Assembly (NCBI GenBank): GCA_028876585.1
Contig: JAGWRL010000152.1
Coordinates: 1 to 11,709 of the forward strand
DNA length: 11,709 bases
Direction: 5' to 3'
Source of the DNA: Pseudomonadota bacterium
Lineage (GTDB): Bacteria; Pseudomonadota; Alphaproteobacteria; Rhizobiales; Beijerinckiaceae
Position 1 is the first letter of the stretch, and every line of letters begins with the position of its first letter. Positions 6,051 through 11,709 of the stretch are shown here, piece by piece. Under the pieces are notes generated by a model. The model was not told the origin of the DNA and did not search any database. It saw nothing but the letters and a program-made list of their open reading frames with translations. The position numbers and the translations under genes are program-made.

Positions 6051-6221
6051 TTTAGCTCTCCTAAGGTTTCCACCGCTTCACGATTCGTTTTTCGCCGAAC
6101 AGCCCGCGCGGCGGGTCACAACAGGCGTCTCCGGCGTGAGGCAATCTAGAGACCCCGCCTTCCCGCCGTCTAGCCCTCGCAGGGGGATTCGCTCCGAGTT
6201 CTCCGGGAAAATGTCCTGAGT
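6051..6221 (-). other. Intergenic region between the LysR gene and pqqA, expected pqq promoter region
   Basis: 171 bp holding the pqqA ribosome site and leader. On the minus strand it contains a 5-bp CCCGC/GCGGG hairpin with a 3-nt loop (6103-6115) and a tandem GGCGGG-AA-GGCGGG near 6157-6170, flanked by a CTAGA...TCTAG pair. I could not find a convincing -35/-10 promoter, nor a terminator with a U-run after the LysR gene. Read-through from lysR into pqqA is therefore possible. Confidence 0.4.
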
Positions 6222-7154
6222 TCACTCCGCCGCCAGCGCGGGCGGAAACGAACTCGGGCAGGATTTCAGGCGTTCGCGCAGATCGGCGGCGAGCCAGCGC
6301 CCGGCGCGGCCGAGCGGGCGATCGCGCGGGCAGACGACATAGAGCGGGAATTCCGGCGCCGGCTCGCCATGCAGAAATTCGAGCCGGCGCAGCCGGCCGG
6401 CGTCGATATGTTCCTGCACCATATGCAACGGCATGTTGCACCAGCCGAAGCCGCTGAGCAGGAAGTCGAGCCGCGTCGTCTGATCGACGAAGCGCCAGAC
6501 ATGCGGGCTGACCACGCCGCCGCGCAGCGATTGGGCGTAAGCGGTGCGCCCCGTCAGCACGAGTTGCACCTGCGCCTCCAGGTCCTCGCGGCTCGCCGGA
6601 CGGCCGAGGCGGGCCAGCGGATGGTCGGCGGCGGCGACCGGGGCGAGCGCGATCCGGGCCAGGAACTCGGCGCTGACCTCGGCCGGCGGGCCGCCGAAGA
6701 TGGGATAGATCGCCATCCGCGCCGCGCCGGCGAGCAGGGTCTCCCGCGCGCCGCCCAAGGCGTCGGTGAACAGGGTGGCGGGCAGGGTCGGAAACGCGCC
6801 GCGCAGCGCCTCCAGGCTTTTCATCAACAGCGGCATCGGAAAGGTGGCGTCGACGGCGAGCGTCAATTCCGGTTCGAGATCGTCGCGCAAGCCGCGCGCG
6901 CGCGCCTGCATCGCGTGGGTTTTGGCCAGCACCGTGCGCGCGTCCTCCAGAATCGCGCGGCCGACGTCGGTCAGCGCGGGGGTCTTGCGGGCGCGGTCGA
7001 ACAGGGTCAGTTGCAGCGCGCTCTCCATCGCCTGCACCGCCTGGCTGATCGCCGATTGCACGCGCCCCAGCTTGCGCGCGGCGGCGGAAAAGCTGCCGGT
7101 CTCGGCGACCGCCACCAGCACGCGCATCTGGTCCAACGTCAACGGGTCGAACAT
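6222..7154 (-). CDS. LysR-family transcriptional regulator
   Basis: 310 residues, typical of the family. The winged helix-turn-helix occupies about residues 5-65: [25 protein letters not shown], then [24 protein letters not shown]. The rest is the periplasmic-binding-protein-like effector domain, with a [15 protein letters not shown] segment near 237-251. GGAGG lies 6 nt before the ATG. It is divergent from the RutE-like nitroreductase gene across 100 bp containing a palindrome, the classic LysR arrangement, so it most likely controls that gene and doxX. It also lies directly upstream of pqqA in the same direction, but a role in PQQ control is only a possibility. The ligand cannot be read from the sequence. 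Confidence 0.93.
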   Translation of the reverse strand: MFDPLTLDQMRVLVAVAETGSFSAAARKLGRVQSAISQAVQAMESALQLTLFDRARKTPALTDVGRAILEDARTVLAKTHAMQARARGLRDDLEPELTLAVDATFPMPLLMKSLEALRGAFPTLPATLFTDALGGARETLLAGAARMAIYPIFGGPPAEVSAEFLARIALAPVAAADHPLARLGRPASREDLEAQVQLVLTGRTAYAQSLRGGVVSPHVWRFVDQTTRLDFLLSGFGWCNMPLHMVQEHIDAGRLRRLEFLHGEPAPEFPLYVVCPRDRPLGRAGRWLAADLRERLKSCPSSFPPALAAE

Positions 7155-7174
7155 CCATCACCTCCGCCGATGGA

Positions 7175-7196
7175 AACTAACAGATTTTTGTCAGTT
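7175..7196. promoter_or_regulatory. Palindromic operator between lysR and the nitroreductase gene
   Basis: AACTAACA (7175-7182) and TGTCAGTT (7189-7196) form an inverted repeat with 7 of 8 pairs matching around a 6-bp AT-rich centre (GATTTT). It is an AT-rich island in GC-rich DNA, in the middle of the divergent region where LysR proteins bind. TTGCAA at 7195-7200 could be a -35 for the rightward gene. The arms do not follow the T-N11-A rule symmetrically, so the binder is inferred from position. Confidence 0.5.
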
Positions 7197-7201
7197 GCAA
7201 A

Positions 7202-7239
7202 GATGCGTCGCTGCGGCCATGTCTGCCGCATCGCAGCGA
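7202..7239 (+). other. Leader with mutually exclusive stems upstream of the nitroreductase gene
   Basis: GATGCG (7202-7207) can pair with CGCATC (7227-7232). TCGCTGC (7208-7214) can pair with GCAGCGA (7233-7239). TGCGGC (7212-7217) can pair with GCCGCA (7225-7230). These stems share bases or cross each other, so one RNA cannot easily hold all of them. The block ends 15 nt before the ATG at 7255, beside the ribosome site GAGG. No known riboswitch class was recognised. Confidence 0.4.
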
Positions 7240-7254
7240 AACCGAGGTAGTCCC

Positions 7255-7863
7255 ATGAACGTGCATGTTCCCGAGCCGAAGACGGTCGACGCCGACGCGC
7301 TGGCGCAGCTGTTCACCGAAGCGCGCACGCATAACGTTTTTCTCGACAAGCCGGTGCCGGTCGAACTGCTGCAAAAGGCGGTCGAACTCGCCAAGATGGG
7401 GCCGACCAGCGTCAACCAGTCGCCGATGCGGATCGTGTTCCTGAAGTCGGAAGCGGCCAAGGCCAAGCTGGGCCCGGCCATGGCGGAGGGCAACCGCGCC
7501 AAGACGCTCGCCGCGCCCGTGGTCGCCATCGTCGCGTTCGACGAGAAGTTCTTCGAGCACCTGCCGTTCCTGTTCCCGCACGCCGACGCCAAGCCGTGGT
7601 TCTCCGGCAACGAGGCGTTCGCCCACCGCAGCGCGTTCCAGAACGGCACCTTGCAGGTCGCCTATCTGATTCTGGCGCTGCGCGCGGTCGGGCTCGACAC
7701 CGGGCCGATGACGGGTTTCGACAATTCCAAGGTCGACGCCGAGTTCTTTCCCGAGGGGCATGTGAAGTCGAACGTGATCATCAACATCGGCTACGGCGAC
7801 GCGACGAAGCTGTTTCCGCGCAGCCCGCGATTCTCGTTCGATCAGATCGCGAAAGTGCTTTAA
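7255..7863 (+). CDS. RutE/HadB-like nitroreductase family oxidoreductase (putative malonic semialdehyde reductase)
   Basis: 202 residues. It resembles E. coli RutE along its length: [11 protein letters not shown] near 17-27, [18 protein letters not shown] near 47-64, [31 protein letters not shown], and [20 protein letters not shown], ending [12 protein letters not shown]. RutE is an FMN-dependent nitroreductase-fold enzyme that reduces malonic semialdehyde to 3-hydroxypropionate in pyrimidine breakdown. No other rut gene is near, so the substrate here is open; a general reductase of quinones, nitroaromatics or aldehydes is equally possible. GAGG precedes the ATG by about 8 nt. Divergent LysR control and a downstream DoxX gene suggest an inducible redox-stress or detoxification unit. 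Confidence 0.88.
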   Translation: MNVHVPEPKTVDADALAQLFTEARTHNVFLDKPVPVELLQKAVELAKMGPTSVNQSPMRIVFLKSEAAKAKLGPAMAEGNRAKTLAAPVVAIVAFDEKFFEHLPFLFPHADAKPWFSGNEAFAHRSAFQNGTLQVAYLILALRAVGLDTGPMTGFDNSKVDAEFFPEGHVKSNVIINIGYGDATKLFPRSPRFSFDQIAKVL

Positions 7864-7870
7864 ACTCAGT

Positions 7871-7890
7871 CCCCGCGCGGCGGCGCGGGG
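7871..7890 (+). terminator. Strong hairpin between the nitroreductase gene and doxX
   Basis: CCCCGCGC (7871-7878) and GCGCGGGG (7883-7890) form a perfect 8-bp GC stem with a GGCG loop, seven bases after the nitroreductase stop and followed by TTCT. The U-run is short, so it may act as a partial terminator or a 3'-end stabiliser that lowers doxX expression relative to the reductase. Confidence 0.45.
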
Positions 7891-7911
7891 TTCTCAACCG
7901 AGGGGAAATAG

Positions 7912-8304
7912 ATGAATTTTGCGATCATTCCGGCGAAATACGCGCCCTACCTGCATTCGCTGCTGCGCATCGTCGCCGGGTTGCTGTTTCTCGAACACGG
8001 CACCGGCAAGCTGTTCAATTTCCCGCCGATTCAGGAAATGATGCTGAAGATGATGGGTTCGGGGATGCTCTATTTCACCGGCGTGGTGGAATTCGTCGGC
8101 GGCGTGCTGATCACCATCGGCTTCCTGACCCGTCCGGCGGCGTTCGTGCTGGCGGGCTTCATGGCCGCCGCTTATTTCATGGCGCATTTCCCGCGCGGCT
8201 TCTTCCCCTTGGCCAACATGGGCGAACCGGCGATCCTGTTCTGCTTCGTGTTCCTCTATCTCGCCGCCGCCGGCGCGGGGCCGCTGGCGGTCGACCGCTC
8301 CTAA
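7912..8304 (+). CDS. DoxX family inner-membrane protein
   Basis: 130 residues with four predicted membrane segments, at about 13-28, 51-71, 75-92 and 103-121. Family features are LLRIVAGLLFLEHGTGKLF at the N-terminus, GVVEFVGGVLITIGFLTRPAA in the middle, and the charged HFPRGFFPLANMGEPA loop. DoxX-like proteins are small integral membrane proteins linked in various bacteria to thiosulphate:quinone oxidation or to redox and thiol stress; the biochemical role of this subclass is not settled. GAGGGG lies before the ATG. It is 48 nt downstream of the nitroreductase and probably in the same transcription unit, with a hairpin between them. Confidence 0.9.
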   Translation: MNFAIIPAKYAPYLHSLLRIVAGLLFLEHGTGKLFNFPPIQEMMLKMMGSGMLYFTGVVEFVGGVLITIGFLTRPAAFVLAGFMAAAYFMAHFPRGFFPLANMGEPAILFCFVFLYLAAAGAGPLAVDRS

Positions 8305-8315
8305 GGTCGGCTTGA

Positions 8316-8330
8316 CGACGCCTTGCGTCG
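8316..8330 (+). terminator. Short hairpin after doxX, weak terminator candidate
   Basis: CGACGC (8316-8321) and GCGTCG (8325-8330) form a 6-bp stem with a CTT loop, 11 bases after the doxX stop. No T-run follows. It lies between the doxX unit and the Sel1-repeat gene. Confidence 0.22.
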
Positions 8331-8366
8331 GCGACAGGTTCTCCGCTCACGCGGGGGATTTGGCCC

Positions 8367-8918
8367 ATGAAGGCGGCGATCATCATTGCGGCGGGCCTCG
8401 CGCTCGCCGCCCCGGCGTCGGCGCTGGAATCCGCCTCCGACGCCGACGGCGAACTCAATCCGCAGCAACTCACGATCGATTATTGGGTCGCCAAGCTCGA
8501 CCAAAAACCGTTCGACAAGCAGATTTGCCAATACGGCTATCCCGCCGCCAAGATGGGCAATCATCCCGCCGCGCGGCGGAGTTTTGAGGCCTGCTCCAAC
8601 GCCGGCGTCGTCGGCGCGATGCCGTGGATGGCGTGGACGGAGGAGAACGGCTACGACAAGCCGTCGAACCCCGAAGCCGCCGCCAAATGGGACCGCACGC
8701 TGGCGGAGACCGGCTCCTCGCTCGGCGCCTTCAACTACGGGCTCGACCTGCTGCGCGGGCGCGGCGTGCCGCAGGACCCGATCGCCGGCCGCGCCTTCAT
8801 CGACCGCGCCGCCGAGGGCGGCGATGCGACGGCGAAGGAATTGGCCGCCAGCGGCTACGATCCTGAAGCGGTCACGCCGGAGGCCGACAAGGACCGCTAC
8901 CGCAAATTCGGCTACTGA
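8367..8918 (+). CDS. Exported Sel1-like repeat protein
   Basis: 183 residues. The N-terminus MKAAIIIAAGLALAAPASA is a Sec signal peptide with a likely cut after Ala19 (ASA-LES). The mature part has Sel1/TPR-type helical repeats: one around SNPEAAAKWDRTLAETGSSLGAFNYGLDLLRGRG and the next around PQDPIAGRAFIDRAAEGGDATAKELAASG, with a more diverged earlier copy around AAKMGNHPAARRSFEAC. Such repeats mediate protein-protein contacts, so it is probably a periplasmic scaffold protein; the partner is unknown. GGGGGA lies about 8 nt before the ATG. The two cysteines in ICQYGY and FEACSN could form a disulphide. Its 3' end overlaps the convergent P450 gene by 7 bp. Confidence 0.82.
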   Translation: MKAAIIIAAGLALAAPASALESASDADGELNPQQLTIDYWVAKLDQKPFDKQICQYGYPAAKMGNHPAARRSFEACSNAGVVGAMPWMAWTEENGYDKPSNPEAAAKWDRTLAETGSSLGAFNYGLDLLRGRGVPQDPIAGRAFIDRAAEGGDATAKELAASGYDPEAVTPEADKDRYRKFGY

Positions 8919-10303
8919 GCCGATCGCCGCCGCACCACCATCCGCATGCCGTGCGAGGGCCGCAGCGTGACGCGCTGCTGCAAGCCGACGCGATGGCCGG
9001 GGAACAGGTCGAGCCGCACGCGGCTGAGGAGATGCGCCAGCACGATCAGCCCCTCCTGCATCGCGAACGCCTGGCCGATGCAGACGCGCGGGCCGGCGCC
9101 GAACGGGATGTAAGCGTAGCGGTCGATCTTCTCGCGCTCGCCGGGCAGGAAGCGGGAGGGGTCGAAATCGTCGGGGTTGCGCCATAGCGTCTTGTGCCGG
9201 TGCAGCACATAGGGCGGGATCAGCACGACCGTTCCGGCGGGGATGCGATGGCCGCCGAGCCAATCCTCGGAAATCGCCTCGCGCGACAGATTGGCGGCGG
9301 GGGGATAAAGCCGCATCGCCTCCTCGAACACGGCTTTGGTGACGGGCAGCCTGTCGGTCGGATCGCTTTCGTCGGCGGGGTCGAACTGCGCGTCGATCTC
9401 GGCCTCGACGCGGGCGCGCCAGGCGGGCGATTGCGACAGCAGGTACAGAGTCCAGGTCAGCGCGTTGGCGGTGGTCTCGTGGCCGGCGCCGATGAAGGTG
9501 ACGATGTTGGCGCGCAGATCCTCCTCCGACAGGCCGCGCCCGGTCTCCGGGTCGGCCGCGCGGAGCAACAGCGTCAGCAGGTCCTCGGGCGCCGGCGCGC
9601 CGGAGGCGATCAGCGCGCGCCGGGCGCCGATGATGTCATTCACCGCGGCGGCGAAGAAGGCCAGCGATTCCCTGCCGCGGATGCGGCCGAGCCGGGGCAG
9701 GAAATCCGGCGCCCCCAGCACGTCGAGCGGCGAGATGCGGCCGATCGTGTTGAAATAGCGCGTCACCGCCTGTTGGAACTGGCTCGCCTCGCGCGCCAGC
9801 CCCTGGCTGAACAGGGTCTGCTCCAGCACTTTCAGCGCCGCGACCCCCATCTCCTCGTTGGCGGAGATCACCGCGCCGGGGTGCAGCGAGGCGATCGCCT
9901 CCGCCGCCGCTCGCGCCACCCGGTGCATCGCCGGCGCGAACGAGGCGATCTGGCGCGGCGAGAACAGCGGCGCGAGCGCGCGCCGCTGCGCCTTCCACGC
10001 ATCGCCCTCGGCGGTCAGCAGGCCATTGCCGAGACCCGGCCGCAATATGCGAAGTTGCACCGCGTCCTTGCGGTAATTGGCGGCGTTGTCGAGGAACACC
10101 CGCCGCACGGCGGCGGGATCGCTCACCACCGCGCGCCAGCCGAAAAAGGTCTTGCCGACCAGGATCGGGCGCTCGAAATGCAGGTCGGTCCAGATTTCCA
10201 CCGGATTGCGCGCCAGCGCGGCGAGCGTGGCGAGCGCGCCCGGCGGCCTCTTGGGGCGCCTTGCGGCGGGCGGGCGAAACAGGGGGGCGACCGCGACATT
10301 CAT
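8912..10303 (-). CDS. Cytochrome P450
   Basis: 463 residues, full length. P450s insert one oxygen atom from O2 into a substrate using a cysteine-bound haem. The I-helix oxygen-binding motif AGHETT is at 273-278, the EXXR motif at 328-331 (EAMR), and the haem loop FGAGPRVCIG at 401-410 has the axial ligand Cys408. There is no N-terminal membrane anchor, so it looks soluble and needs external electron-transfer partners, none of which is visible nearby. The family and substrate cannot be assigned by eye. GGAGA lies before the ATG at 10303, only 27 nt downstream of the recR stop in the same direction, so it may be read with dnaX-ybaB-recR, an unexpected pairing. Confidence 0.96.
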   Translation of the reverse strand: MNVAVAPLFRPPAARRPKRPPGALATLAALARNPVEIWTDLHFERPILVGKTFFGWRAVVSDPAAVRRVFLDNAANYRKDAVQLRILRPGLGNGLLTAEGDAWKAQRRALAPLFSPRQIASFAPAMHRVARAAAEAIASLHPGAVISANEEMGVAALKVLEQTLFSQGLAREASQFQQAVTRYFNTIGRISPLDVLGAPDFLPRLGRIRGRESLAFFAAAVNDIIGARRALIASGAPAPEDLLTLLLRAADPETGRGLSEEDLRANIVTFIGAGHETTANALTWTLYLLSQSPAWRARVEAEIDAQFDPADESDPTDRLPVTKAVFEEAMRLYPPAANLSREAISEDWLGGHRIPAGTVVLIPPYVLHRHKTLWRNPDDFDPSRFLPGEREKIDRYAYIPFGAGPRVCIGQAFAMQEGLIVLAHLLSRVRLDLFPGHRVGLQQRVTLRPSHGMRMVVRRRSAQ

Positions 10304-10330
10304 GTTGCCGTCTCCTGCCGAAATCGGCGC

Positions 10331-10930
10331 TCAAAACGCCGTGCGCTGCCGCATCGCCGCCGAGAGCGTGCCGTCGTCGAGGTAATCCAGCTCGCCGCCG
10401 ACCGGCACGCCATGCGCGAGCCGGGTTATCTTGACCGAATACGGCGCCAGCAAGTCGGTGATATAATGCGCCGTGGTCTGGCCGTCGACGGTGGCGTTGA
10501 CCGCCAGCACGACCTCCGTCACGCCGCCGGCGGCGACGCGCTCGACGAGGCGATCGAGCGACAGGTCCTCCGGGCCGATTCCATCGAGCGGCGACAGCGC
10601 GCCGCCGAGCACGTGGTAGAGGCCACGCGTGGCGCTCGCCCGCTCCAAAGCCCAGAGATCGCCGACCGACTCGACCACCACCAGCGTCGCGGGATCGCGC
10701 CGCGCGTCGGCGCACAGGGTGCAGGGGTCGCGCGTGTCGACATTGCCGCAGGCCGAACAGACGCGGATGCGCTCCTGCGCGATGCGCATCGCCTCGGCCA
10801 GCGGGGCCAGCAATTGCTCGCGCTTGCGGATGAGATGCAGCGCCGCGCGCCGCGCCGAGCGCGGCCCCAGGCCCGGCAGGCGGGCGAGAAGCTGGATCAG
10901 GCGCTCGATCTCGGGGCCGGCGACCGCCAT
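10331..10930 (-). CDS. recR: Recombination mediator protein RecR
   Basis: 199 residues, the usual length. RecR works with RecF and RecO to load RecA on gapped DNA coated with SSB. Visible in order: the helix-hairpin-helix [20 protein letters not shown] (15-34), the zinc finger with Cys 58, 61, 70 and 73 (CSAC, CTLC), the Toprim domain beginning [15 protein letters not shown] (82-96), and the C-terminal [25 protein letters not shown] segment. The ATG overlaps the ybaB stop (ATGA), in the conserved dnaX-ybaB-recR order. Confidence 0.97.
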   Translation of the reverse strand: MAVAGPEIERLIQLLARLPGLGPRSARRAALHLIRKREQLLAPLAEAMRIAQERIRVCSACGNVDTRDPCTLCADARRDPATLVVVESVGDLWALERASATRGLYHVLGGALSPLDGIGPEDLSLDRLVERVAAGGVTEVVLAVNATVDGQTTAHYITDLLAPYSVKITRLAHGVPVGGELDYLDDGTLSAAMRQRTAF

Positions 10931-11250
10931 CAGAACGGCAGTTTCATTCCCGGCGGCAGCGGCAGGCCGGCGGTGACCTCCTGCATCTTCTCCGCCGCCG
11001 CGCGCTCGGCCTTGGCCTTGGCGTCGGCGAAGGCGGCGACGATCAGGTCCTCCGCCATCTCCGCCTCTTCCGGCTTCATCAGCGACGGGTCGAGTTTGAT
11101 CGCTTTCATGTCGCCCTTGCCCGACAGCGTCACCTTGACCATGCCGCCGCCCGACTGGCCCTCGACCTCGATGCGCGACAACTCCTCCTGCGTCTCGGCG
11201 AGCTTGGACTGCATCGCCTGCGCCTTCTTCATGATGCCCATAATGTCCAT
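10930..11250 (-). CDS. ybaB: Nucleoid-associated protein YbaB/EbfC
   Basis: 106 residues. YbaB/EbfC proteins are small DNA-binding dimers that coat the nucleoid. The N-terminal helix [19 protein letters not shown], the [24 protein letters not shown] strands and the C-terminal [12 protein letters not shown] are family hallmarks. GAGGA lies about 9 nt before the ATG. It begins 5 nt after the dnaX stop and its own stop overlaps recR, so all three are surely one transcript. Confidence 0.95.
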   Translation of the reverse strand: MDIMGIMKKAQAMQSKLAETQEELSRIEVEGQSGGGMVKVTLSGKGDMKAIKLDPSLMKPEEAEMAEDLIVAAFADAKAKAERAAAEKMQEVTAGLPLPPGMKLPF

Positions 11251-11255
11251 GGCGG

Positions 11256-11709
11256 TCAGTCCTCGTCGAAATCGAGTGGATCGGCATAGCCGACGTCTTC
11301 GTCGGTCGGCGGCGGCGCTTCGGGAACGCCGACTTCCGGCGCGCGCACGGCGACGATCTGCGCGCCGGGGAACAGGTCCAGCACCTTGCGCACCACGGGA
11401 TGCGCGGCGGCGCCGTCGCGCTTCTCCTCCTCCTTGGCCTGCGCGGTCTCGCGCAGCGTCGGCGCGGTCGAACCTTGCGCGATCGCGATCATCCAGCGCT
11501 CGCCGGTCCAGTCGCCGAGCTTCTTGGCCAGCGTCGCCGCGAGCGTCGGCGCGGCCGCAGGCGTCGGCGTAAACTCGATCCTGCCCGGCTCGAAGCGGAC
11601 GATGCGCATTTCGTGTTCGAGCGAACGCAGCAGCGCGACGTCGCGCCTGGCGCGGGCGAGCGCCACCACATCCTCGAACCGGGCGAGCCGGTGCGCCGGC
11701 GGCGCGGCC
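11256..11709 (-). CDS. dnaX: DNA polymerase III gamma/tau subunit, C-terminal part (runs off right edge)
   Basis: About 150 C-terminal residues are visible; the frame stays open to the window edge, so the ATPase and clamp-loader domains lie outside. The visible part matches the alphaproteobacterial DnaX tail: [42 protein letters not shown], then [58 protein letters not shown], ending in an acidic [15 protein letters not shown]. This tau-specific region contacts the polymerase and helicase. The synteny with ybaB and recR confirms the assignment. Confidence 0.92.
   Translation of the reverse strand, partial: AAPPAHRLARFEDVVALARARRDVALLRSLEHEMRIVRFEPGRIEFTPTPAAAPTLAATLAKKLGDWTGERWMIAIAQGSTAPTLRETAQAKEEEKRDGAAAHPVVRKVLDLFPGAQIVAVRAPEVGVPEAPPPTDEDVGYADPLDFDED

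Noticed and set aside
5933..6073. Longer PqqB beginning at an ATG at 6073
   Set aside because: The extra 47 residues overlap pqqA in another frame and lie before the conserved FLVLGSAAGGG N-terminus; the GTG at 5932 fits the family.
9194..11572. A very long open frame (about 790 codons) on the plus strand, opposite the P450, recR, ybaB and dnaX genes
   Set aside because: It is antisense to four well-supported genes, has low-complexity Arg/Ala/Gly-rich sequence with no recognisable domain, and is an expected by-product of GC-rich codon usage.
1..11709. Search for tRNA/rRNA genes, CRISPR arrays, insertion sequences, toxin-antitoxin or defence genes
   Set aside because: None seen. All longer frames with family-like sequence are accounted for by the listed genes, and no regularly spaced repeats or transposase motifs appear.

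Overview
The window is GC-rich chromosomal DNA from an alphaproteobacterium, most likely a Hyphomicrobiales (Rhizobiales) methylotroph or methanotroph of the Beijerinckiaceae/Methylocystaceae kind. Three things point there: a TIGR02300-type FYDL zinc-ribbon gene beside hsp20-DUF1150-thyA-folA, a dnaX-ybaB-recR cluster, and a complete set of PQQ biosynthesis genes (pqqA, B, D, E, C). PQQ is the cofactor of methanol dehydrogenases. The lineage is inferred from gene content and protein style only; no rRNA or other definitive marker is present.

Layout. Positions 1-145 (minus) are the start of a zinc-ribbon gene. Positions 382-1133 (plus) hold hsp20 and a DUF1150 gene. A heat-shock sigma factor (RpoH) promoter and a structured leader resembling a ROSE RNA thermometer lie just upstream of hsp20. 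Positions 1198-2504 (plus) hold thyA and folA, overlapping as GTGA; together they make dTMP and recycle the dihydrofolate produced. Positions 2501-6050 (minus) are the PQQ operon in the order pqqA-B-D-E-C, followed by a TfoX N-domain gene. Most junctions are ATGA overlaps. The exception is the pqqE-pqqC gap of 60 bp, which carries a perfect TTGAT-N4-ATCAA Fnr/FixK-type palindrome.

Positions 6222-7154 (minus) encode a LysR regulator, divergent from a RutE-like nitroreductase (7255-7863) and a DoxX membrane protein (7912-8304). The divergent region holds a probable operator palindrome and a leader with competing stems. A secreted Sel1-repeat protein follows (8367-8918, plus), ending tail-to-tail over a cytochrome P450 gene (8912-10303, minus). 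The P450 gene sits directly downstream of recR, ybaB and the 3' end of dnaX (10331 to the right edge, minus).

The window is mostly conserved core and methylotrophy genes. I see no mobile element, CRISPR array, tRNA or rRNA, and no clear undescribed defence or biosynthetic system. The observations most worth checking are the hsp20 thermometer leader, the Fnr/FixK-type box before pqqC, the pqqABDEC gene order, and an Asn in place of a conserved His at a likely metal-binding motif of PqqB. No gene-free stretch exceeds 300 bases.
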